64,000 nt of DNA, taken from NCBI GenBank assembly GCA_001599295.1, contig BCGN01000008.1, positions 434,001-498,000 of the forward strand. The letters run 5' to 3'. Of the stretch, positions 19,736 to 32,341 are shown piece by piece. The notes beneath the pieces were generated by a model, which had not been told where the DNA came from, did no database searches, and worked only from the letters and a program-made list of their open reading frames with translations. Source of the stretch: Sporopachydermia quercuum (Eukaryota; Ascomycota; Sporopachydermiomycetes; Sporopachydermiales; Sporopachydermiaceae). Made by a program: the position numbers and the translations under genes. Each line of letters starts with the position of its first letter. Positions within the stretch are counted from its first letter, which is position 1.

Positions 19736-22117
19736 GGTTTTTTGACTGATGATTAAGCAGAATTGATGTTGATCGAACTCTCATTTACACGTACAGTTGA
19801 AGTAAAAAAAAAAACTGGCTAGTTTGATAGCAATATTGTGGGTATTATATGTGATTTTCATCATTTGATACAGATTATTTGATGGAGATAGTCAAGTATA
19901 CAGACAATACAAAAGTGTATGGCAAATGATGGAAATAGCAAGATCTTGTTTATATTGGAAGTTCGTTGAATCTTTTATTTGTGATACAGTCTTTGCGATT
20001 TTGCAATTAAAGAATTGCAACTGTGAAGTATTGCAGATTAAGTTAAGATTATATCTGAAGTTAGATTTAAGTTGAGATCCTAGCTNAAACTCTGTTTTAT
20101 CTCTGTAAGGGGAATTATCTATTCCTCTGACTAAAAAAATGAACGCGGTGTATAAGAAACGGAATTGTATCAGTTGACTGTATTTCAAAAAATTTGAGTA
20201 AGTTATTCATACTACTCTTATTATTCAGTAACTAACAGTGGAGTAACGGATGTCACAGTATACTTTGTCGTACAAACACATATACATATTCAAGGAACAT
20301 CGCAGAACTGCTAAGCCAACTTATGGATGGCCTCCAATATCTGTTGGGCGCTGCATTTGAGGGGTTTCTTTCCTTCGAAATCTTCATGATTGTAGTTATT
20401 GCTGGTGGTTTGCTTAACAACATGTCTTCACCATTGATGTTTCCTATTGACTGGCCACAGCTCTCCCAATTCTGACGGACTGTTCAATAAGCCTAAAGGG
20501 TGCTGAACAGGTGACGAGCATACTTAGTATAATAATGTAACTAGTAAAAGTAACATTTCATTTTCATTCAGAAAAGAAAAGAAAAAATAATCTTAGAAAC
20601 AACTCCTCCCATTTCATGAAAGAATTGATTATCTGACAGGTAATCGTAGCTAGTTCACTTGCATGTGATCATGAAAATTGATATGCTCGAAAATAAAATG
20701 CTTATGTTTAAGTTTGACAATTGAAATAGATTTTGCGGAACAAATTAAAATGTAATTCAACTGAAATCAAGACTTATCATCAAAGGAATTTGCTCTTTCT
20801 TCTCTTTTTCAAACTTTTATATTTTTATTTCAATATTTGCAATTCTTTCAAATTTCAAACTTCAAAGTAGTCAAGTATTAAGGTGAAATCATTGGTAATG
20901 CTGAAAAAAAGGAGTTGTAAAGTATAATGCATTTCTCGCTTAACTCTAATTTTGCTTTGAAAACTCAGTTCAACTTATTGAAGAAACAATTTTAAAAGAT
21001 TCTAAATATCAATCACTATCACACTACAGTTCTTGTCAAGTAATTATGAGGCAGGAAAAAGAAAGGAAATACTGGCATTTTGTTCACTTGCCAGGGAAAT
21101 GGTTTAAGAATCAAAGAGTAGATAATAGGTATAATAGAAAATAAAATTTGAAATAAGCGAGAATTAGTTTAGGTTTCAAAGCTTATTAGAGTATCATGCA
21201 CTATGAGCCCATCTTCTAATCACAAAAGAACCTTCACAAAGAAAAGAAGAATAAACAATAAACGAGGGCATGATTTCTCTTAAATATTCTCACTGTTTAC
21301 CTTAAGTCCATTATTAAATAGCAATAAAAATGAAAAGAAATACTCCAAGTTCTCTTCTATTGACTTCTGTTCGTATTTCTGTTGTATATCATCTTCCAAA
21401 AAGACTCTTAATCGGTGGAGACGAAAATACGTTAGACTATCACAGATAGAATAATCAATCATGATATTGTCCACCCATCGTACCTAATTTTTTGGTGAAC
21501 GTAAGTCCCTCCTAGTTGCATTCCTGACTCGAGATCCGTTACTGGGATGAAATGAAACATATTAATCATTCTACACTACTGTTGCAGTGTAGGTGAGGGA
21601 ACGAAAACAGGAAGAGTTGTCAAGTTGAGTTTAGACATAAACTCACGTCAATATTTTTCGCTTATGGATTTTGTATCATACAGCTAAATCATTGTTGACT
21701 CCTTGTGCTGTTATATCGCACATAGGTTGGAAGATTATCGGTAAGCAATGATGCTGCGAAAAGGCACTAATAAATGACATCTAACTTGTTGACTACGAAT
21801 AACTAATGGTAATGGAAAAAATGAGGTGGAGCAATGACAGCATTTCATGCGACTTTAAACGCTCACATTTTGAGGAGCGCAAAAACCAATAAAAATTCTA
21901 TGCAGATCAATGCATATGAAACATTTAAAACGTTGATTGTGTCGTTTAGTACAGGCAAAATTAATTGAAAGTAGGTTTATTATGAAATAAAACTATGAGC
22001 ATATTATACCAGACTACCATTAACATAAAATCCTTTATATCCATGTCTACTCTCATCCAGTGTAGTAATTAATCAGTCGTCTCATTTTGCGGCCATTGAT
22101 ATTTTGTGGCGGCACGT
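19736..22117. other. Large intergenic gap between RHO4-like and RPS21
   Basis: About 2.4 kb, the second longest stretch in the window without a recognised gene, after 30675-33385 if the weak reading frame at 32342-32776 there is set aside. Frames are short and interrupted, and I saw no splice pattern, tRNA boxes or element termini. In S. cerevisiae TRM2 lies between RHO4 and RPS21A; no Trm2 motif was found here. Confidence 0.45.
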
Positions 22118-22745
22118 TTATCGGCTGTAGGACCAGACGTTCTTTAATAAACCATCTCTTTGAGCAAGACGGTTGAGGGAGTCATCAGCTTCACCTCTGG
22201 ATCTGACGTACCCACATAACACATAAGAGGTAACATCACCAGGGATGATTTGTCCATTGGCACCAACATTGGCAATGTTGATTTGAACAGAGGCGTGATC
22301 CTTAGCCTTGATGATACGGTTAGTGGCAGAGCACTTTCTTGGAACGTAAAGTTCGACCTATCGATTGTTAGTAAGACCGATGATGCAAATACTGTATTGT
22401 ACGGTGTATGCGTGTAAGTTCGACTTATGATTTCGAATATTCCTCCGAAAGAAATGTGTTGAATTGCCCCTCGATGTTGATTACATAGATATATCTCCTT
22501 GATGTTTTAATCGTTCTAAAGCCATCTATTTTCAACACATATGAAAATTTCATTGCATTCATAACTGTTCGCACTGCATTATATACTTCAAACCACCACA
22601 ATTTTTCTATTTCTAGTGATAAATTCCCACTTGATTCCTTTCTTGCTCTACAGCTAATACAAATCAAAAAAATAAGTCATTAAATCAAACTTCCACCATC
22701 GACATTGATTTCAATACATACGAGTTCACCTCTTTCGTTTTCCAT
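22118..22745 (-). CDS. RPS21: Ribosomal protein eS21 (Rps21), one coding intron
   Basis: Exon 1 (22745-22722) codes MENERGEL; exon 2 (22357-22118) continues [20 protein letters not shown] and ends [11 protein letters not shown]. The 364-nt intron has a GTATGT donor and TACTAAC 9 nt before the acceptor. The product is 87 residues, the length of eS21 proteins, which sit on the 40S platform and act in 20S pre-rRNA processing. Codons are strongly biased (TTC, AAG, GTC, AGA). Ribosomal-protein promoter motifs lie unusually far upstream (23072-23112), so an untranslated first exon is likely. Confidence 0.96.
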
Positions 22746-22834
22746 TTTGACTGATTACTGTATATTTTATGACTTAGTAGAATCAATGTACGACAATACC
22801 ATAAAATAAACACAATAATACAATATTTCAATAC

Positions 22835-23047
22835 CTTGTGAAAGAAGAAGTTGATATCGAATAACTGTCTAGGACCGTCGCTGTTCCAAGCTCCATACTG
22901 GAAGGTTAGGCTCAACTCACAGTACACTGTTACTCTGCGTGGGTCGGTTACTCTCATCGCATAGTAGATTAACATTTTTTCAGCAGCCTGAGAGGAGGGG
23001 AAAAGAATGCTAAAATATAAATACTCATACCGGTCTGAAACGTTCAT
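22835..23047 (-). other. GC-richer block upstream of RPS21: possible exon, intron-encoded RNA, or 5' UTR intron
   Basis: The minus strand is open from the ATG at 23047 through about 22835. It reads well around LIYYAMRVTDPRRVTVYCEL, SLTFQYGAWNSDGPRQLFDI and NFFFHK, and uses many C- and G-ending codons against an AT-rich background. Beyond that the frame becomes Ile/Leu/Tyr-rich and noncoding in style until about 22685. GTATGAG at about 23030 and ACAG at about 22757 could bound an untranslated-region intron of RPS21 containing this block. I recognise no protein family, and no C/D or H/ACA box arrangement convinced me. Confidence 0.25.
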
Positions 23048-23071
23048 AAGTTAGCGCACCCATTTCGCCAA

Positions 23072-23112
23072 AGCCCTATTATAAAGCACGTGATAAATAT
23101 ATTATCCACGTG
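23072..23112. promoter_or_regulatory. Ribosomal-protein promoter cluster: Homol-D/Tbf1-like AGCCCTA and two CACGTG boxes
   Basis: AGCCCTA lies at 23072-23078, ATCACGTGC (minus strand) covers CACGTG at 23087-23092, and CCACGTGG covers CACGTG at 23107-23112. The E-boxes are 20 bp apart, about two helical turns. Cbf1 and Tbf1 or Homol-D sites mark ribosomal-protein promoters in yeasts that do not rely on Rap1. They are about 330 bp before the RPS21 ATG, and KCS1 starts 870 bp away on the other side, so RPS21 is the likely target. Confidence 0.6.
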
Positions 23113-23981
23113 GCCCATGTGAACATCATGTATCAGTTTCTTTTTTGTAAATAAACAATATTGATGCCCAAGGTAAAGTTCAAAATGTTGCACTTATGTG
23201 CTGCATGCAGATCTCACGTTTCACTCCTATTTGATTCTATAATGATCTGCACCAAATGATGCTGTAAAATACTAGAGATAAACAGATACTTTTAAAATCA
23301 AAAAGATCCGAATAATCTATACTTAATCAAGTCTCAATACTGGATATCGACACGACTCTAACTCTCATCTTTCTCAATTTACCCTATGCATAATTACATC
23401 ATTAATCCATTGTGATTAAGCTTCCCACCATAAAATCCTGTACCTTTCTGCACAACTTACAGGGTAAGGGTTTCCTTCTCTTCTTCTTTTTACTGCCATG
23501 CCATTATTATTATCATCAACCACCTAATTAACTGTTTAGTTATCAAACCATTTGATACTCAACGCCTATCTATATGTTCTGTTCAAATGAGTTAGGATTT
23601 TCAACTATTTATGAATCGTAACATCTATAGCATCTCTAGCCATTATATTCATAAACTTTTTTTTGTTCATTTACATACTACTGGTATTTCAGTTGAAAGG
23701 CTTACAACTAAAGGTAGTACATACAGAGTTAAAGGAAGACTTAAACCTTTCTTTGACAACCTACTGTCGAATTTCTTTATTTCAACTGATATAAAGACGA
23801 TCAGTTTGGCTAGCAATTGGACAGNTCTTTGCTACGTATGTCAATATATTGGAATGGTGAAAACAACAGTACACTTGTCTTTTGTCCAGAAGTCCTTTTC
23901 CAATCCATCGTGTAATACATTCAAATCAAAAGCCCCACATAGTGCTTTTCAATGTTAGCATAGCTTTTCCCAAATAAACCG

Positions 23982-26900
23982 ATGGAAGATACAGCATCAC
24001 AAATGCCGCCTGTGACGGCATCGAGAAAGGCTACAAGATCTTTACGATTGTTCAAAGGAAATGATGCTGCTTCGAGTTTTGATGCTTTATCATCAACAAT
24101 AGCAAGTAGGAAGTCGCCAACCAGTGTCGTGGAAACGAATCCAGCTGTATCTGAAGGCTATTTTGCATCTCCAATACCAAATGAATCTCAAACAAATCTA
24201 CAAACGGAACCCTCATTTAAGTCACAGCTACAATCCTCATCCACAGCATATCTGCCACAATTTTCTGATAGTTTCTCACCTTTAGATCCAAGAAATAGTA
24301 ACATCAAGTTTCTAGATTCCTGGCAGGTTCCACTAAATGGCCCTTCATCAACTACCAGCTCAGCTGACTCTGCTACTGCAGATGTAAGACCAATTACTCC
24401 AGAACCTGTGGCGAATTCAAATAATGATACAAATATATCGTTTACTGCTCCTGTTTCAGTTCCCATTTCTGGTTCAAATAAGTCTTCCCTGACAGCATTA
24501 CCAAACTCCAGAGATTTGAGGCGACTACAGAAAAGTGTATCCTCCGCCACATATATTCCCCACAAAGCTCCTGGGGATGGTTTAATTTCTATTGAACCAG
24601 AAAGATTGACTGCAGAAAGAGAATTCGATACACAGGAAACAAGAAGAGGCTCAATAACCATTGTTCCTAACACTACTATCATATCATCAAACAATAACGT
24701 ACCTACAACTATCTCGCCAGTGAAACCTACCACAGCAACAACAAACACTACCACCACGACAGTAAGTACTACTATAATCACTAATAACACTACCAATAAT
24801 ATTACCTCAAACATTACCGGGAAGTCTAGTGAGCTAATTCACATACCAACAACATCATCGTCATCATCGTCAAACAACCATCCAATAATAAATCGGCAAT
24901 CAGATGAAGAAGACCTCAGTTTAATTGACTCCTTAGCTATTAATGGTGTAAATGACGTCATTGATGCAAACATTTATCACAATGACCATGAATTAGAGAG
25001 CGAACAGAAATTCCCTCTGGCCGTTGAACTGACTCCTTTCAAGCATAAGGTAGGCGGCCATACTGCCATTTTCAAGTTTTCACGCAGAGCAGTGTGCAAA
25101 ACATTGGTGAACAGGGAGAACTTATGGTACGAATCAATTGAACAACAGCATCCTGAATTACTCAAATTCATGCCAAAATATATAGGAGTATTGAATGTTC
25201 GTTATCATATGGTTCAGGACGATCTGGATGCGGCTTCAGGCATGACCAGACCTGGTTGTACAGGTGCTAAGCGTTCAGGAAGTAATATAGACAGTGGCAA
25301 TAATGCTCCGAATACTGTTGCAGGTGGTGATGTTAATATTGAGAGCAATGGAGATATGTTAAAGAACACTAATGCTATAAATGAATCACGGGAGATTCTT
25401 CCCGAGGTTGTTTTAGATGACAATAAGCATATACTACCCGAATCCTTCTGGGAAAAATACTCAACAGCATTTCCATCACCTTCAGCAACCCCAGCAGGTT
25501 CTCCTCATAATTTCAATATTACTAATGGTCAAGATATGTTTTCTGGTATTCACAGTGATATTAATAGTCCTATTAATGGAGATAAGAGTCATAAACATTT
25601 TATCAGATCTAATTTTTCTCCTGCGTCTGGTGCAACAAGTGTTAACAGAAAACTACAAGAATTGGTACTACAAGAAGTATTTGCTCCTATTAGGACACTA
25701 CCAAAAAGAATCCACTCTCACCATTTCTTATCAAGATATCGATTAGGACATTTGGGACATAACAGAAGTAAACGGAACTCAGATGCCAGTAATGATAGAT
25801 TAGTAATGAAAGATGTTGCTGTTGATGATACCATTGTTGGGTCTCAAAGAGCTCAAATGTCAGTTTCTTCAGCAAGTTCTTTATCCCCACCAACGACAAC
25901 TAGCAAAATGCATGCTCACTCTTTAGAAGATCATTCATTAGCGTCATATAAATCAAGTTTACCTGATATACCTCCAATGATGTCACCTGAAAGTCCTCAA
26001 CAAACAGGTAGGTTGGAACCAGGGATTATAATGGAAACAAACGGTGATGAAGAAGTTTTTCAAATGGATGATGATGATAATAATAACAATAATGATGTTC
26101 GAAACAATAATAACGCTGTTGATGCTGATAGTAACGATTCAATTAAAACTGTAAATANCCACAAGAGATTTAATAACTCATCATCACCATTATCTTCGCC
26201 TTTACTTCAACAGTCCGCAGTACCAGAAACTGCGTCTTCTTGTAATAGCAACATGTATAATAATTCATTTGATTCTCCCTCTTTAAGCTCATTCAATTCA
26301 ATCTACCAGAAACTGGGGCGCAACATCCGCTTGGAAAGATTTATCCTTCTTGAAGATTTAACTAATGGAATAAACAAACCATGTGTTCTAGACCTCAAAA
26401 TGGGTACTCGACAGTATGGCGNTGAAGCAACAAACAAGAAACAAGCATCACAGAAAAAGAAATGTGCTATGACTACTTCAAGAGAACTTGGAGTCAGAAT
26501 ATGTGGCATGCAAATATGGGATATTGTTCAGAAGAAGTATGTTTCAAAGGATAAATATTTCGGACGTAAAGTGCGCTGTGGACAACAATTTGATGCGTGC
26601 CTTCGAAGGTTTCTCTATGACGGTTATAATGAGTTATCAATCGTGAGATTTTTACCGAAGTTGATTCAACAGGTTCAAGAGTTAGAAGCTATTGTTAGTC
26701 AATTGAATGATTATCGAATGTATGGATCATCCTTATTATTGTTATATGATGGTAGTGAAGATAATCATTATTCCAGTAACAATAACAGTAACAGTAACAG
26801 TAACCTTTTTAATGATAAATATAAATCAGAAGGGTTTGATTTAACCAATGATGAGCAGTATCATTACTATTTGGACGACTCACGGCTGTTAGTACGAATT

Positions 26901-27278
26901 ATTGATTTTGCCCAATGTGTCACTGATCAATCACTGCATTCTGACGAACCATATCCCCCTGTATATAAAGGTGAACCTGATAGGGGATACATTAGAGGTC
27001 TTAAATCATTACAATCGTACTTTAAAAGGATATTTGCCCATATTACTGGTGAAGAGTATATTAACTATGATCAAGGTAGAGAAGTACTAAAGATGTCATA
27101 CATCAATATTTTCAGCAATAACAAGTTGAACACTAACAAGAGCGAGGAATTAAGAGTAAACTGGAGACTGTTTGATGCAAGTGATGACCCTAATGTTCTA
27201 AATGAATGGAGTGATTACTATTATGGTGTTTCGTTCGACCCAATTGATTATAATGATAGCGATAATGTTAGTGAATGA
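23982..27278 (+). CDS. KCS1: Kcs1: inositol hexakisphosphate kinase
   Basis: 1098 residues, intronless. Residues 1-345 are Ser/Thr/Asn-rich with a Thr/Asn run (about 245-285). The kinase begins [16 protein letters not shown] (about 350), is split by a long low-complexity insert (about 415-770, with Asp/Asn tracts), and resumes with [20 protein letters not shown] then [16 protein letters not shown] (about 803) is the PxxxDxKxG signature of inositol polyphosphate kinases; SSLLLLYDG (about 916) and VRIIDFAQC (about 972) complete the site. Kcs1 pyrophosphorylates IP6 and IP5, making 5-IP7, and links to phosphate signalling, vacuoles and telomere length. The domain layout and length (1050 in S. 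cerevisiae) fit. Two Ns touch single codons, one beside the catalytic motif. Confidence 0.96.
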   Translation: MEDTASQMPPVTASRKATRSLRLFKGNDAASSFDALSSTIASRKSPTSVVETNPAVSEGYFASPIPNESQTNLQTEPSFKSQLQSSSTAYLPQFSDSFSPLDPRNSNIKFLDSWQVPLNGPSSTTSSADSATADVRPITPEPVANSNNDTNISFTAPVSVPISGSNKSSLTALPNSRDLRRLQKSVSSATYIPHKAPGDGLISIEPERLTAEREFDTQETRRGSITIVPNTTIISSNNNVPTTISPVKPTTATTNTTTTTVSTTIITNNTTNNITSNITGKSSELIHIPTTSSSSSSNNHPIINRQSDEEDLSLIDSLAINGVNDVIDANIYHNDHELESEQKFPLAVELTPFKHKVGGHTAIFKFSRRAVCKTLVNRENLWYESIEQQHPELLKFMPKYIGVLNVRYHMVQDDLDAASGMTRPGCTGAKRSGSNIDSGNNAPNTVAGGDVNIESNGDMLKNTNAINESREILPEVVLDDNKHILPESFWEKYSTAFPSPSATPAGSPHNFNITNGQDMFSGIHSDINSPINGDKSHKHFIRSNFSPASGATSVNRKLQELVLQEVFAPIRTLPKRIHSHHFLSRYRLGHLGHNRSKRNSDASNDRLVMKDVAVDDTIVGSQRAQMSVSSASSLSPPTTTSKMHAHSLEDHSLASYKSSLPDIPPMMSPESPQQTGRLEPGIIMETNGDEEVFQMDDDDNNNNNDVRNNNNAVDADSNDSIKTVNXHKRFNNSSSPLSSPLLQQSAVPETASSCNSNMYNNSFDSPSLSSFNSIYQKLGRNIRLERFILLEDLTNGINKPCVLDLKMGTRQYGXEATNKKQASQKKKCAMTTSRELGVRICGMQIWDIVQKKYVSKDKYFGRKVRCGQQFDACLRRFLYDGYNELSIVRFLPKLIQQVQELEAIVSQLNDYRMYGSSLLLLYDGSEDNHYSSNNNSNSNSNLFNDKYKSEGFDLTNDEQYHYYLDDSRLLVRIIDFAQCVTDQSLHSDEPYPPVYKGEPDRGYIRGLKSLQSYFKRIFAHITGEEYINYDQGREVLKMSYINIFSNNKLNTNKSEELRVNWRLFDASDDPNVLNEWSDYYYGVSFDPIDYNDSDNVSE

Positions 27279-28661
27279 TGCATAATGAATGAAGGTTAAT
27301 GGTGATCGAAAATTGACTGTCTTACAGAGTATTACGAAGCGTAGACGAGATGTTAGTCATATATTATAAATGGGAAGATGGAGCTGGCTGAGTATTTTAG
27401 TCCTTGGCAATGCCTACTTGTTATGTATACAATCAATGAAGTGTATGGGAAAACAGAGGTGCTAATGATCAGACTGTTCGTTGGTGGAAATAATGAAGTC
27501 ATGATTTAATTATTTTTAAGTGTATGAGTGAATATACAGTTTTCCATTATATGGTTTATGAGTGCTACCTTAATTAAATGATTTATTTGTTTATTAGTGA
27601 ATCAAAGATATGTCATAGATATAGAAATCAACGTGACAATAAATATGCAACTATCAAATGAATCAATGAATGATTTCCTTCTATTGCGCTGATTTTTATT
27701 TTCAAGCTTTTGCTTACCTAAGCTTTAATTGTTTGCTTTTAGTTTACCAGTTTTATTTTGCCATTAATTTGATTTTTTGCAGTTGGAGGACATCGATTCG
27801 ACAAATATCCATTTGATTTGCTTACTTCTTTCTTTCAATGCAATTACTTTGCAATGATTTTTAATTGTCTTGCAACATACTTGAAGTCTTTTATTGTTAT
27901 TCCGTCATTCCTTCGTTAATTGACTATTTGATTTTGCTTGTCACTCATATGTTTTACCATCAGTTACTACATATTGTCAACAGTATTGTTATCTACTTAT
28001 TCAGTTATTTATCTAATGTTGCCACTGTCTGAATCCAACGTCCACATGTATGCAGTGAATCATCACTTGTACGGCTATATAAATATAGATAATCAATGTT
28101 ACATTATAAATATATAATTCAATTTAATTCAATGATCGAAAATCATTGATTTTTAACAATCCAAGTGAGGAAACCTTGGAAAATGTCAAATAATAATTTA
28201 TGTCGAGCAGCAGATACTGACCAAATTAACCATCGCTTACATAAATTCATTTGTCAACAGGAGAGAAAAACTAATAAGTGGAGCCTATCGATTTGAGTTA
28301 ATGCCACGAATTATGACCAGCTGAATCTATGGGGAGAATGATTCACGAAACAAATATTAATATTTGCATGATTTATCCAATTTTGAACCATTACAATATT
28401 TCAATACTATCTATGCCAGTCTTGTCATAACGTTATCATCAATCATTGACGATATTACCAACTAATAGCAATTGGATAATACCATATAATAAACCCTTAG
28501 TTCTTACCATAATTATTATAACTGTATTGATAACATGCTAAAACTTTCATAAACAACATAAAACATAACATAAATACATATAGTAAAAGTGTTTCAAACC
28601 ACAATTTTTCATCTCATAAATATCTCATAAGCACCTTATAACAACACATCGTTTATCATAA
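27279..28661. other. Intergenic between convergent KCS1 and PPZ
   Basis: About 1.4 kb, very AT-rich. It is long for a gap between two 3' ends, but I see no reading frame, splice signal or RNA gene. Confidence 0.45.
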
Positions 28662-30674
28662 CTAATAACTTTGACCAGTACCAACCAATTGATTATTTGC
28701 CCCACTCATAACAGCACTTCTTCTTTCATTCTTTCCTTGGCGCATGACTTGTTTCAAAGCTACTGAATCCAATGGATCCAATAATTCAAAACTACATAAT
28801 AATTCTTCACTAACACTCATAACTGCACCCCAATTATCAAACTCACCACAATAATTTGGTGCAGAAAACACGGTAACTAATGACCGATCGTTGAAAAACT
28901 CATATCCATCTTCAACAACCATATGAGCTCTACATACTAAATCAAACTGAAATTTAGTAAGAAACTTGTTGATGGCCACTTTAGAAAAACAATACGATAC
29001 TCCTCGTTCATTATCTTCCCATTCATTAACAGTTTCTGCAGGATCTGACCATAGTAAATCATTCAATAAGCCGAAATCAGGAACATCAGTTGGTCTTTGA
29101 ATATTTCTAATATCATCCAGTGAATTTAATGATGGTGATAGTCCTCCATGAACACAAAAAATCTTAGATGCAACTATTGCTGCTACTGGTAACGTATTAA
29201 AGGTATCAATGAATGTTTTCCATGTTTTAATATTACATCTTCTTTTACATTCATCATAAAATCCATAAACACGAGTGACATTTGCACATTCATGATTACC
29301 TCTCAATAAAAAGAAGTTTTCAGGGTATTTGATCTTGTAGCATAGTAGTAACAATATTGTTTCTAGTGATTGTTTACCTCTATCAACATAATCACCAAGG
29401 AATAAATAGTTAGCAGCAGGTGGGAATCCGCATTTTGTGAAAATACGAATCAAGTCACTGTATTGGCCATGAACATCACCAACAATTTTAACTGATGGTG
29501 ATAGTTCTAACAACATTGGTTGACTTAGGAAGATTTCTCTTGCAGTTGAGCATATAAGCTGAATTTCAGAGTTTTTAAGACACACGCTTCTTGTTCTTTT
29601 ACCAGAATAGCCAGCATCAAGTAATCTTTGAATTAAGTCCTCCACATCTAATACTTTTGATGCTTTGTGTTGAAGGTTTAGGGTTCTTGTTGGAGTTGCA
29701 CTACCTGTCGAGTTAGCAGCATTACCATTTGAACCATTGGAATTATCACCTAAATTAAAAGATCTATTACTATTGGCAAAGGAATTAATTCTTGTGAGAG
29801 TATTTGCTGGAGAGGAAGGCCCTGATAATGTGTGTGCTGGTGAGAGTTCTGCTGGTGTATTTGCTTGACTATTGCCTGAATGCTTAGTTATGTTGATATT
29901 GGGGATATTAATGTAATTTGGATGATTTGAGGAGTTATATGTTATATCGTCAGGATTTGAACCGGAGCCATCATTTGCTCCCGTTATTGATGAGTCTATC
30001 TTACTATTACCATTAGATGATGACTGAATTGGTGAGCTTGGTCCTGAGGTTGCCCCTGAACCAGAAAAACTTGAGTGTTTTGGTGACGGTAGAATGTCAG
30101 AAGAACTATGATTACTTAATTCTCCTAATGCTCCATAACCAGATGCAGCTAGTGAGTTAAAATCGACTCCAACAGAACTGCTTGGTCCCGTATCTCTTCT
30201 AATGAGGATAGGTTCTTTAGGAGCTAATTGCATCATGGATGGAGGCAGGGATGAAGGGGTCACAGGGAAATTTGTAGCTGACGTTGGTGTATAAGGAGAA
30301 TGATGATTAGATAAATTGTTTGCTTTTCCCGAATCAACGGCCAAATTGTTTCTATTATGAGTTGACGCAAAACTATCAGTTCCATTTAAGCCATGCTGTA
30401 AACTGGTGTCACTATTATCAGGACTTCTAGATAATGTGAAGGCATTTTGAGCAGCAGCTTCATCATTATTTGAATTGGGATTAGTATTTGATGTGTTGTT
30501 AGTATTTTGTCTCGAAAGGTTTAGAGGTGTGTTTGACTCTGATAATGATTTTCTTGATCTTGAAGATCGATTTGATTTTATTGACCGTGATGAATTTGCC
30601 GTATCTGACCGATTGAATGCTGGCTGTTGACCAGAGGGTTTCTTCTTGGCAGGCTTTGACGAAGAATTTCCCAT
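28662..30674 (-). CDS. PPZ1: Ppz-type Ser/Thr protein phosphatase
   Basis: 670 residues when started at [15 protein letters not shown]. This start is chosen over an in-frame ATG 57 nt upstream because Gly2 with Ser6/Lys7 is an N-myristoylation signal typical of Ppz. Residues 20-340 are Ser/Asn/Thr-rich and basic. The PP1-like domain has [10 protein letters not shown] (about 395), GDYVDRG (about 424), LRGNHE (about 458), HGGLSP (about 506) and [11 protein letters not shown] (about 605), covering all metal ligands. Ppz phosphatases control K+/Na+ homeostasis and are inhibited by Hal3. S. cerevisiae has two copies, PPZ1 beside TAF11 and PPZ2 beside PPM1; this single gene has both sets of neighbours nearby, so it is probably the unduplicated form. 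Three Ns lie just upstream of the chosen start. Confidence 0.95.
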   Translation of the reverse strand: MGNSSSKPAKKKPSGQQPAFNRSDTANSSRSIKSNRSSRSRKSLSESNTPLNLSRQNTNNTSNTNPNSNNDEAAAQNAFTLSRSPDNSDTSLQHGLNGTDSFASTHNRNNLAVDSGKANNLSNHHSPYTPTSATNFPVTPSSLPPSMMQLAPKEPILIRRDTGPSSSVGVDFNSLAASGYGALGELSNHSSSDILPSPKHSSFSGSGATSGPSSPIQSSSNGNSKIDSSITGANDGSGSNPDDITYNSSNHPNYINIPNINITKHSGNSQANTPAELSPAHTLSGPSSPANTLTRINSFANSNRSFNLGDNSNGSNGNAANSTGSATPTRTLNLQHKASKVLDVEDLIQRLLDAGYSGKRTRSVCLKNSEIQLICSTAREIFLSQPMLLELSPSVKIVGDVHGQYSDLIRIFTKCGFPPAANYLFLGDYVDRGKQSLETILLLLCYKIKYPENFFLLRGNHECANVTRVYGFYDECKRRCNIKTWKTFIDTFNTLPVAAIVASKIFCVHGGLSPSLNSLDDIRNIQRPTDVPDFGLLNDLLWSDPAETVNEWEDNERGVSYCFSKVAINKFLTKFQFDLVCRAHMVVEDGYEFFNDRSLVTVFSAPNYCGEFDNWGAVMSVSEELLCSFELLDPLDSVALKQVMRQGKNERRSAVMSGANNQLVGTGQSY

Positions 30675-31169
30675 TATATATTTTGCNNNCTGTAACTTGT
30701 TTTTATTTCTGTTTTCAATGATTAGTTTCAATGGTTAGAATAACAATCAGAGTATCAAGTTATTGCAAGTACTCTTGATATTGTTGTTTATAATTAAGTA
30801 TTCATTGAATAATAGACTGATACAACAATAGTAATATAGATCAAGTTGTTTTCCAAGTCTAAGAGTTGAACGAACTGTATGATTTTATCAGATAGAGTCT
30901 TTGTTTGAATCATTCCCATTCATTTCATGTTGTTCATTCCGTTATTGCAAAAGAATAGTTGTCATTGTTGTTCGGTTGAGCAAGCGAAGTGTTGCATAGT
31001 TGGAAAACAGTAAACCAATTTCTTCANCGCGAGAAGAGGCAAAATAAGGTTGTTCTGTATAGAGAAATGTAGCCAAAGTTTAAACTTAAATTAGAAATGT
31101 TCAATTGTACGGAAGGAATAAATGATATAACAAATTAACACGAAGAGCAGAGGAGAGTAAAGAATAAGG

Positions 31170-31226
31170 ATTGAATTGAATGAGTGAATGAGCGAATGAA
31201 TATAAGAGTGAATGAATAAGAGTGTG
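31170..31226. repeat. Degenerate GAATGA/GAGTGAATG short repeats
   Basis: Several imperfect units of GAATGAGT/GAATGAGC/GAATGAAT and two copies of ATAAGAGTG sit within about 55 bp, about 500 bp before the PPZ start. Confidence 0.5.
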
Positions 31227-32341
31227 ATTAATAGAGAAGAGAATATATGAGTTCTAGGACTTATTTTGGTGGTATTAGATGATTAGTGTATTGTTTATAC
31301 ATATACAATAGTCTATGATGTATGATGATACGAACGAATTTACTTGTTNGTTTATTGGTAATTGAGTTGATGAGATGAGGAGAGTAATATATTTGAACAG
31401 ATGAGATAGATGTTTTCTGGACCAGAGTAATATCCATTTGAAATAATCCTTATAAACTATCAAGACTTTGGATATAAATATGTATAAGTAAAAATCTANT
31501 TTCTCAGCATACTTAGTATATGCATTAATTTCAAAACAAGAACAGACCATTCTATCTACCTATCTTGCTTCCTAATGCTTGATCAAGTTCTCATCAACTA
31601 AGCGAAAAATCACCCAACTACATACGTATTACCACAAATATGTTACATACTACATATGGTGTACCATTACCAGTAAAACCGTAAACATTTCGGCCAATTG
31701 TTGGAATAATTGTTCCAGTTCATGGAACCATATTTTGGCTTATATGATTAAGCCTTCCACAGTTTTACCATCAAATTAATTCTGACAACTAACCGATCTA
31801 TTACCAGAGTTTACGTAGAACATTTGCTTGTATGGACCTGCACTGCATGGCATCGCACCGCATGCTTAGACCAATGACAGGAAATTATACGAATAGCTGC
31901 CAAGAACAATAATACCCGAGGTATTGTTTCGGAACAAGATTCATTGGGGCTATATAAAAGAATATTTGAATGCTATCGACGCAGTTTCTATTAGAAGAAT
32001 AATTTAATATATACGGCCTCTATTCAACTATGATCAAATAAATACTCAATATTCAAATATTCAACTGGCTTACTTGAGATAATTATCAGGAGGGAGTCAG
32101 TGGATTTTCGTAAGTACGCTATCTTTCCGTATATATCAATAGCGAAGATAAGTTCAGTTCTAGACACGCCCGGATCAGACTAACACTTTCAAAAATCTAT
32201 CTTGGGATATTGAATACTTCTAATTATTGATTTACTACAACATACTGAAATATATAAATAGTAGACTGTTTCCAATTATTATTTTGATTTTCAGATACTT
32301 TATATTTTGCCTCTAACCTGTAAATCACACATAGATCTTTA

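Larger units (their letters stand above)
22746..23981. other. Divergent region between RPS21 and KCS1
   Basis: About 1.2 kb with the RPS21 promoter elements (23072-23112), a GC-richer block at about 22835-23047 whose nature is open, and the KCS1 promoter to the right. A frame at 23611-23958 on the plus strand shows no family resemblance. Confidence 0.5.

Noticed and set aside
24188-24814. 208-codon minus-strand frame inside KCS1
   Set aside because: It is antisense to the Thr/Ser/Asn-rich part of KCS1; its Val-rich runs are the complement of that repeat-like coding sequence.
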